NCBI RefSeq assembly: GCF_001619955.1
Contig: NZ_LQQO01000001.1
Coordinates: forward strand, 248,001-312,000
DNA length: 64,000 nucleotides
Origin: Sphingomonas hankookensis
GTDB taxonomy: Bacteria; Pseudomonadota; Alphaproteobacteria; Sphingomonadales; Sphingomonadaceae
Reading direction: 5' to 3'
In this document: in pieces, positions 59,133 to 64,000 of the stretch
Layout: each line of letters opens with the position of its first letter
How positions within the stretch are numbered: the first letter of the stretch is position 1
Program-made: the position numbers and the translations under genes
Notes under the pieces: model-generated
Seen by the model: only the letters and a program-made list of their open reading frames with translations
Told to the model about the DNA's origin: nothing
Database searches by the model: none

Positions 59133-59714
59133 GTGGGTAGAATTCGTACGATCGAGCGGGACAAGCTGTTGGACGCTGCCGAGGCGGTAACGATGGAAAA
59201 GGGGCCGGCCGGCCTGACCATCGCCGCCGTTGCCGAACGCATGGGCATCACCAATGGCGGGGTACAGTACAGCTTTCGCAGCAAGGAATCGCTGATCGCG
59301 GCGATGTTCGAACGCTGGCAGGAAGAATATGCCGAACACATGATCGAACTGGGTGCGGTGCCGGACGATGAAGTGTCACGGATCCGGGCACATATTGCCT
59401 ATGGTTCGAACTATGACGACCGGTCGCGGCGGGGCGCGCCGACGCTGCTCGTCTCGCTGCTCAATTCGCCACAGCACATGGTGCAGGTGCGGCGCTGGTA
59501 TCGCAATCGATTGGATGCGATCGACGTGTCGACCGACGAGGGGCGCTGGCTGCGGCTCGCCTTTCTGGCGATGGAAGGGGCGTTCCTGATGCGCCTGTTC
59601 GGCCTGGTCGAGATGGACAGCGACGAGTGGCGCTCGATCGTCGCCGATGTCTGGGCATTGTGCGACGGAAAACTGCCGCAGGCGCAGGACGCTCCGGGCC
59701 GACAGGCCGCCTGA
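59133..59714 (+). CDS. TetR family transcriptional regulator
   Basis: A 193-residue regulator. The N-terminal TetR helix-turn-helix (LDAAEAVTMEKGPAGLTIAAVAERMGITNGGVQYSFRSKESL in pieces) is clear; the C-terminal ligand-binding domain belongs to the TetR_C_37-like set. GTG 59133 is chosen because AGGGGGCG lies just upstream; the longer frame from 59052 would add an unconserved extension. It likely represses the divergent alpha/beta hydrolase. Confidence 0.85.
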   Translation: MGRIRTIERDKLLDAAEAVTMEKGPAGLTIAAVAERMGITNGGVQYSFRSKESLIAAMFERWQEEYAEHMIELGAVPDDEVSRIRAHIAYGSNYDDRSRRGAPTLLVSLLNSPQHMVQVRRWYRNRLDAIDVSTDEGRWLRLAFLAMEGAFLMRLFGLVEMDSDEWRSIVADVWALCDGKLPQAQDAPGRQAA

Positions 59715-59774
59715 TCCCGGTTCGTTCCATTTCGCCCCTCGCAGGGGTCGCATTCCCCTGCTATCGCATCCGCG

Positions 59775-62027
59775 ATGGCAAGTGATCTGACCGACCCCGC
59801 GACGCCGATCGGCGTGTTCGACGCACCGTTTGACAGCGCCCTGTCCGAACGATATCTCGTCTATGCGCTGTCGACGATCACCGCCCGGTCGCTGCCCGAC
59901 GTCCGCGACGGGTTGAAGCCGGTGCACCGCCGCCTGCTATGGGCGATGCGGCTGCTGAAGCTGGACCCCGCATCGGGGTACAAGAAATGCGCGCGCGTCG
60001 TCGGCGACGTGATCGGCAAATACCACCCGCATGGCGACCAGTCGGTCTATGACGCGATGGTCCGCCTCGCGCAGGATTTCGCGCTGCGCTACCCGCTGGT
60101 CGACGGGCAGGGCAATTTCGGCAATATCGACGGCGATAATGCCGCTGCGTACCGGTATACCGAGGCACGGCTGACGCAGGTCGCGATCGACCTGATGGCG
60201 GGCCTGGACGAAGACGCGACCGATTTCCGCCCCACCTATAATGGCGAGGAGCAGGAGCCGGAGCTGTTCCCCGGCATGTTCCCCAACCTGCTGGCCAATG
60301 GTGCCAGCGGGATCGCGGTCGGCATGGCGACCAGCGTGCCGCCGCACAATGCCGCCGAATTGTTCGACGCGGCGATCGTGCTGGTCGATCAGCCCGAGGC
60401 GGACGACGCGGCGGTGCTGGCGCATGTCCGGGGGCCGGATTTCCCGACCGGCGGCATCGTGGTCGATTCGCCCGCAGCGATCCGCGAATCCTATGCCACC
60501 GGACGCGGTGGCTTCCGGGTGCGCGCCCGGCACGAGATCGAGCGGGAAAAGGGCGGCGGCTGGCAGATCGTCATCACCGAAATTCCCTACGGCGTGCAGA
60601 AGGGCAAGCTGATCGAACAGATCGCGGCGCTGATCAACGACAAGAAGCTGCCGATCCTGACCGATGTCCGCGACGAATCGGATGCCGAGATCCGCATCGT
60701 GCTCGAACCGCGCAGCCGGACCGTCGACCCACAGGTGCTGATGGACGGGCTGTTCCGCCTGACCGACCTCGAAACGCGGGTGCCGCTCAACCTCAACGTT
60801 CTGGACAAGGACCGCACCCCGCGCGTGATGCCGCTGCGCGAGGCGTTGAAGGCGTGGGTCGATCACCAGTTCGTCGTGCTGCGCCGGCGCAGCGAACACC
60901 GGCTGGCGAAGATCGCCGACCGGATCGAGCTGCTCGACGGCTATCTTGCCGCCTATCTCAACCTCGACCGGGTGATCGCGATCATCCGGACCGAGGACGA
61001 ACCGAAACCGGTGCTGATCGCCGAGTTCAGCCTGACCGACCGGCAGGCGGAGGCGATCCTCAACATGCGGCTGCGCTCCCTGCGCAAGCTGGAGGAAATG
61101 GAAATCCGCGGCGAGCGGGCGAAGCTGGAAAAGGAGCAGGCCGAACTGACCCTGCTGCTGTCGAGCGATGCGCGGCAGCGCACCCGGATGAAGCGCGACC
61201 TGACCAGGATGCGCGACCGCTACGGCCATGAAACGCCGCTGGGCAAGCGCCGGACGACGGTCGAGGAAGCCGCCCCCGCGCGCGAAATCCCGGCCGAGGC
61301 GATGATCGAGCGCGAGCCGCTGACCGTCATCCTGTCGCAGCGCGGCTGGGTACGGGCGCTGCGCGGCCATGTCGACCTGGCCTCGGCCGATACCGCGCGG
61401 TTCAAGGAAGGCGACGGGCCGGCCTTCGCCTTCCATGCGCATACCACCGACAAGCTGTTGCTGGCGACCGATGGCGGACGTTTCTACACGCTGGGCGCGG
61501 ACAAGCTGCCGGGCGGGCGCGGCTTTGGCGAACCGGTGCGCGCGATGATCGACCTCGATGGCGATGCACGGATCGTCGGACTGTCGCGGGCGGCGGCGTC
61601 CGACCGGCTGTTGCTGGCGGCGACCGACGGGCGCGGCTTCGCGGTCCGGGTGGCCGATGTGCTGGCCGAGACGCGCAAGGGCAAGCAGGTCATGTCGCCG
61701 CGTCCGGGCGCGAAGCTGAAGGTCGTCCGCCCGATCGCGGCGGAGGACGATTATGTCGCGTCGATCGGCGACAACCGCAAGCTGGTGCTGTTCCCGCTGA
61801 CCGAACTGGCGGAAATGGCGCGTGGGCAGGGGGTGCAGCTGCAACGCTTCCGCGATGGCGGACTGTCCGATGCACGCACGCTACGCTTTGCCGACGGGCT
61901 GCACTGGACGATGGGCGGCGAGACCGGGCGGATGCGGACCGAAAGCGACCTGTCGCCATGGCGCGCCGCGCGCGGTGCCGCCGGACGGATGCCGCCCAAC
62001 GGATTTCCCCGCGACAATCGTTTTTGA
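59775..62027 (+). CDS. parC: DNA topoisomerase IV subunit A
   Basis: The 750-residue A subunit that breaks and rejoins DNA during decatenation. Visible are the quinolone-resistance region ([21 protein letters not shown]), the catalytic Tyr in [13 protein letters not shown] and a C-terminal beta-propeller with degenerate repeats. The length fits ParC rather than GyrA, and the GyrA box is not seen. The partner parE is not in the window. Confidence 0.95.
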   Translation: MASDLTDPATPIGVFDAPFDSALSERYLVYALSTITARSLPDVRDGLKPVHRRLLWAMRLLKLDPASGYKKCARVVGDVIGKYHPHGDQSVYDAMVRLAQDFALRYPLVDGQGNFGNIDGDNAAAYRYTEARLTQVAIDLMAGLDEDATDFRPTYNGEEQEPELFPGMFPNLLANGASGIAVGMATSVPPHNAAELFDAAIVLVDQPEADDAAVLAHVRGPDFPTGGIVVDSPAAIRESYATGRGGFRVRARHEIEREKGGGWQIVITEIPYGVQKGKLIEQIAALINDKKLPILTDVRDESDAEIRIVLEPRSRTVDPQVLMDGLFRLTDLETRVPLNLNVLDKDRTPRVMPLREALKAWVDHQFVVLRRRSEHRLAKIADRIELLDGYLAAYLNLDRVIAIIRTEDEPKPVLIAEFSLTDRQAEAILNMRLRSLRKLEEMEIRGERAKLEKEQAELTLLLSSDARQRTRMKRDLTRMRDRYGHETPLGKRRTTVEEAAPAREIPAEAMIEREPLTVILSQRGWVRALRGHVDLASADTARFKEGDGPAFAFHAHTTDKLLLATDGGRFYTLGADKLPGGRGFGEPVRAMIDLDGDARIVGLSRAAASDRLLLAATDGRGFAVRVADVLAETRKGKQVMSPRPGAKLKVVRPIAAEDDYVASIGDNRKLVLFPLTELAEMARGQGVQLQRFRDGGLSDARTLRFADGLHWTMGGETGRMRTESDLSPWRAARGAAGRMPPNGFPRDNRF

Positions 62028-62082
62028 TCGAACCGTATTCGGTTTCAGAAGCTTTTAACCTCCGTCGGCCATAGCGGTAGCA

Positions 62083-63837
62083 ATGGCGTTCGGCAGGCAG
62101 ATATTTTCGGCGTTCAGGTCGCAGGCGTTCCCGATCCCGGAGCAGGGCGTGCGGATTCCGTTCGCCGACCTGTCCGCCTGCCAATTGGACGCGACGCCCG
62201 CGCTCGATCCGCGCGAAGCCATTCTCGACCTGTTGCCGGTGCCGACGGCGATCGCGTCGGTCGTATCGGGCGCGGTCGTGTTCGATACGGTGAATATCGC
62301 CTTTCGCGCGGCCGGCTTTGCGGCGCGTGAAGGGCGGGCCGCGCTGCTGAACGAAATCGGCGACCAGATTCTCGTGTTCCTGCTGTCGGGCGATACCCGG
62401 CGGCGGATGGCGCTGCGGCTCGGTGATGCGGTCGATAGCCGCCATTATGACGTGACGCTCGCCCGGCGGGAGGAATCGGCCGGTACGCCGCGCTGTATCA
62501 TGTCGCTGGTCGACCAGACCCCGGAACAGCGCACCGAAACCAGCCTGCGTCGCGAAATGAACACCGATTCGCTGACCGGCCTACCGAACCGCACAGGCTT
62601 CGGCGATCTGGTCGAGGAACGCGTCGCGACGGGCGACCGGGCGCGCTATGCGGTGCTGGCGATCAACCTCGACCGGTTCAGCCGGGTCAATGCCTGTATG
62701 GGATCGCTGTCGGGCGACGAATTGCTGATCTCCGTGGCGCGCCGGTTCAAGGGCGTACTGCGCAGTTCCGACGTGCTGGCGCGGACCGGCGGGGACGAGT
62801 TCGCCGTGCTGTTGGGCCTGCGCGACGGGGCCGACGACGCGCTGCACGCCGCGACCCGGCTGCAACAGGCGTTGATCCAGCCGTTCCAGCTGTCCGACTT
62901 CACCATTCGGGTCGAATGTTCGATCGGCATCGCGTTGGCCGAGGATAGCGATGCCGAGGCGGAGGACGTGATCCGCCACGCACAGTTCGCGGTCAAGCGA
63001 TCGAAACGGACCGGCCAGACCGAGGTCTATCGCCCGCACCTGTTCGACATCGTGCGCAGCCAGTTTTCGATCGAGACCCAGCTGCGGCATGCGCTGGAGG
63101 CGCGCCAGCTCCACCTCGCATTCCAGCCGATCTGCGACCTGTCCAACGGCCGGATCAGCAGTTTCGAAGCGCTCGCCCGCTGGCGGACGGCCGAAGGCGA
63201 AAACATCTCGCCGGTCGATTTCATCCCGGTCGCCGAGGAATCGGGCCTGATCGTCCCGCTCGGCCGCTGGGCGATGGACGAGGCGGCGCGCACGCTGTCC
63301 GACTGGGACCGGATGGCGGGCGGCGATTGTGGCGCACGGATGGCGGTCAACCTGTCGGCGGTGCAATTGCAGCGCGACAATGTCGAGGCGATGTTCGCCG
63401 AGGTGCTGGCACAGCACCAGCTGTCCGGCCACCGCTTCACCATCGAACTGACCGAAAGCGCGTTCGTCGTCGATCCCGACCGGACGCTGCGGACCATGCT
63501 GGCGCTGAAGGAAATGGGCGCGCAGATCGCGATGGACGATTTCGGCACCGGCTATTCCAACCTCGCCTATCTGCAGAAGCTGCCGATCGACAAGCTGAAG
63601 ATCGACCGCAGCTTCATTACCGGCATGCTCGCCGATCGCGACAAGGTGGCGATCGTGCGCGCGATCCTCAGCCTTGCGCAGGCGTTGGGGCTGCGGACGA
63701 CGGCCGAGGGGATCGAGACGCAGGAGCTGGAACACACGCTGGTCGCGCTCGGCTGCGCCTTCGGGCAGGGCTATTTCTATTCGCGGCCGATCGATGCGGA
63801 CGCGGCTTACGCGTTGCTGCTCGCCCGCAACGCCTGA
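62083..63837 (+). CDS. GGDEF-EAL cyclic-di-GMP protein
   Basis: A 584-residue soluble protein: an N-terminal PAS-like region (residues about 40-150), a GGDEF domain with intact GGDEF (residues 236-240) and an EAL domain with intact FEALARW (EAL 362-364), TES and MDDFGTGYS (Asp 485 and 486) motifs. Both cyclase and phosphodiesterase residues are kept, so either activity is possible; in many such proteins the phosphodiesterase dominates. Its last 31 bases overlap a convergent gene. Confidence 0.92.
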   Translation: MAFGRQIFSAFRSQAFPIPEQGVRIPFADLSACQLDATPALDPREAILDLLPVPTAIASVVSGAVVFDTVNIAFRAAGFAAREGRAALLNEIGDQILVFLLSGDTRRRMALRLGDAVDSRHYDVTLARREESAGTPRCIMSLVDQTPEQRTETSLRREMNTDSLTGLPNRTGFGDLVEERVATGDRARYAVLAINLDRFSRVNACMGSLSGDELLISVARRFKGVLRSSDVLARTGGDEFAVLLGLRDGADDALHAATRLQQALIQPFQLSDFTIRVECSIGIALAEDSDAEAEDVIRHAQFAVKRSKRTGQTEVYRPHLFDIVRSQFSIETQLRHALEARQLHLAFQPICDLSNGRISSFEALARWRTAEGENISPVDFIPVAEESGLIVPLGRWAMDEAARTLSDWDRMAGGDCGARMAVNLSAVQLQRDNVEAMFAEVLAQHQLSGHRFTIELTESAFVVDPDRTLRTMLALKEMGAQIAMDDFGTGYSNLAYLQKLPIDKLKIDRSFITGMLADRDKVAIVRAILSLAQALGLRTTAEGIETQELEHTLVALGCAFGQGYFYSRPIDADAAYALLLARNA

Positions 63838-64000
63838 TCCACCACGGCATCGGCGATGGCCGCGGTCCGCTCGGCGTCGGGGAAACCCTCGGCGATCCAG
63901 CGATCCTCGACCTGCCGCAGCGCCCGCGCAACGTCGGGGCCGCGCGCTAGGCCGCGTTCGACCAGCGCCCCGCCAGTCAGCGGCAGGCTCGGCCGCGTCC
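63807..64000 (-). CDS. cca: CCA tRNA nucleotidyltransferase, C-terminal end (partial)
   Basis: On the minus strand 63 codons are open from the window edge to the TAA at 63807-63809. The translated end contains LPLTGGALVERGLARGPDVA and RALRQVEDRWIAEGFPDAER, the C-terminal signature of the PolA/CCA-adding enzyme family. The enzyme adds or repairs the 3' CCA of tRNAs. The rest lies beyond the window; the 3' end overlaps the GGDEF-EAL gene by 31 bases. Confidence 0.8.
   Translation of the reverse strand, partial: TRPSLPLTGGALVERGLARGPDVARALRQVEDRWIAEGFPDAERTAAIADAVVDQALRASSNA

Noticed and set aside
59937-61844. 635-codon minus-strand frame within parC
   Set aside because: Antisense to a clear topoisomerase gene; His/Arg/Gln-rich translation typical of GC-rich shadow frames.

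Overview
This 64 kb window looks like core chromosome of a high-GC alphaproteobacterium of the sphingomonad group (Sphingomonas or a close relative). The evidence is the gene repertoire (DUF1467 protein after RNase J, carA-carB-greA, rpoD next to dnaG, a split-E1 pyruvate dehydrogenase with a lipoyl domain on the beta subunit), the strong G/C bias at third codon positions, and palindromic intergenic repeats of a kind I associate with sphingomonads. The genus is inferred, not proven. I see no rRNA or tRNA gene, CRISPR array, insertion sequence, prophage or plasmid gene. No gene-free stretch is longer than about 200 bases; the longest, at 20831-21030, holds a repeat.

Layout. 1-1220: 3' end of an inositol monophosphatase gene and a convergent YbjN-like gene. 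1394-17277: a complete complex I operon, nuoA to nuoN, with three extra genes inside it (an NTF2-like protein, a 56-residue membrane protein and a 208-residue exported protein) and three mini-ORFs of 38, 12 and 13 codons. With the mini-ORFs counted, every junction from nuoA to nuoN is a 1-10 base overlap or a 2-base gap. birA, coaX, an RNase J gene and a DUF1467 gene follow. 21031-28531: mostly minus-strand genes: a large coiled-coil membrane protein, a degenerate Hpt protein (plus strand), a CoxE-type VWA protein, a GT-C type membrane protein, a CHAP amidase, a MoxR ATPase and an unknown. 28646-33144: rpoD, dnaG and yqeY on the minus strand. 33291-39280: carA, a 73-residue unknown, carB, greA and a rhomboid protease.

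39448-41364: a DUF4170 gene and a four-gene minus-strand operon resembling yqjD-yqjE-yqjK, preceded by a sigma-EcfG-like promoter. 41509-49385: eno, a ChaN-like protein, a lipoprotein, an unknown membrane protein, csaA, ftsB, pdhA and pdhB. 49496-52721: three minus-strand Tad pilus genes (two TadE-like, one TadG-like with a VWA domain). 52831-56257: a squalene/phytoene-synthase-fold protein resembling complex I assembly factor NDUFAF6, an EF-hand protein, and a LiuR-type MerR regulator coupled to an acyl-CoA dehydrogenase. 56380-64000: purC, a DUF4349 lipoprotein, a divergent alpha/beta hydrolase and TetR pair, parC, a GGDEF-EAL protein and the 3' end of a CCA-adding enzyme gene.

Themes: respiration and carbon flow (complex I, PDH, enolase), information processing (RpoD, DnaG, ParC, RNase J, GreA) and envelope or stress functions. 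The strongest candidate for something undescribed is the unbroken chain of coupled stop/start junctions through the nuo operon, where gaps are filled by mini-ORFs that touch both neighbours.
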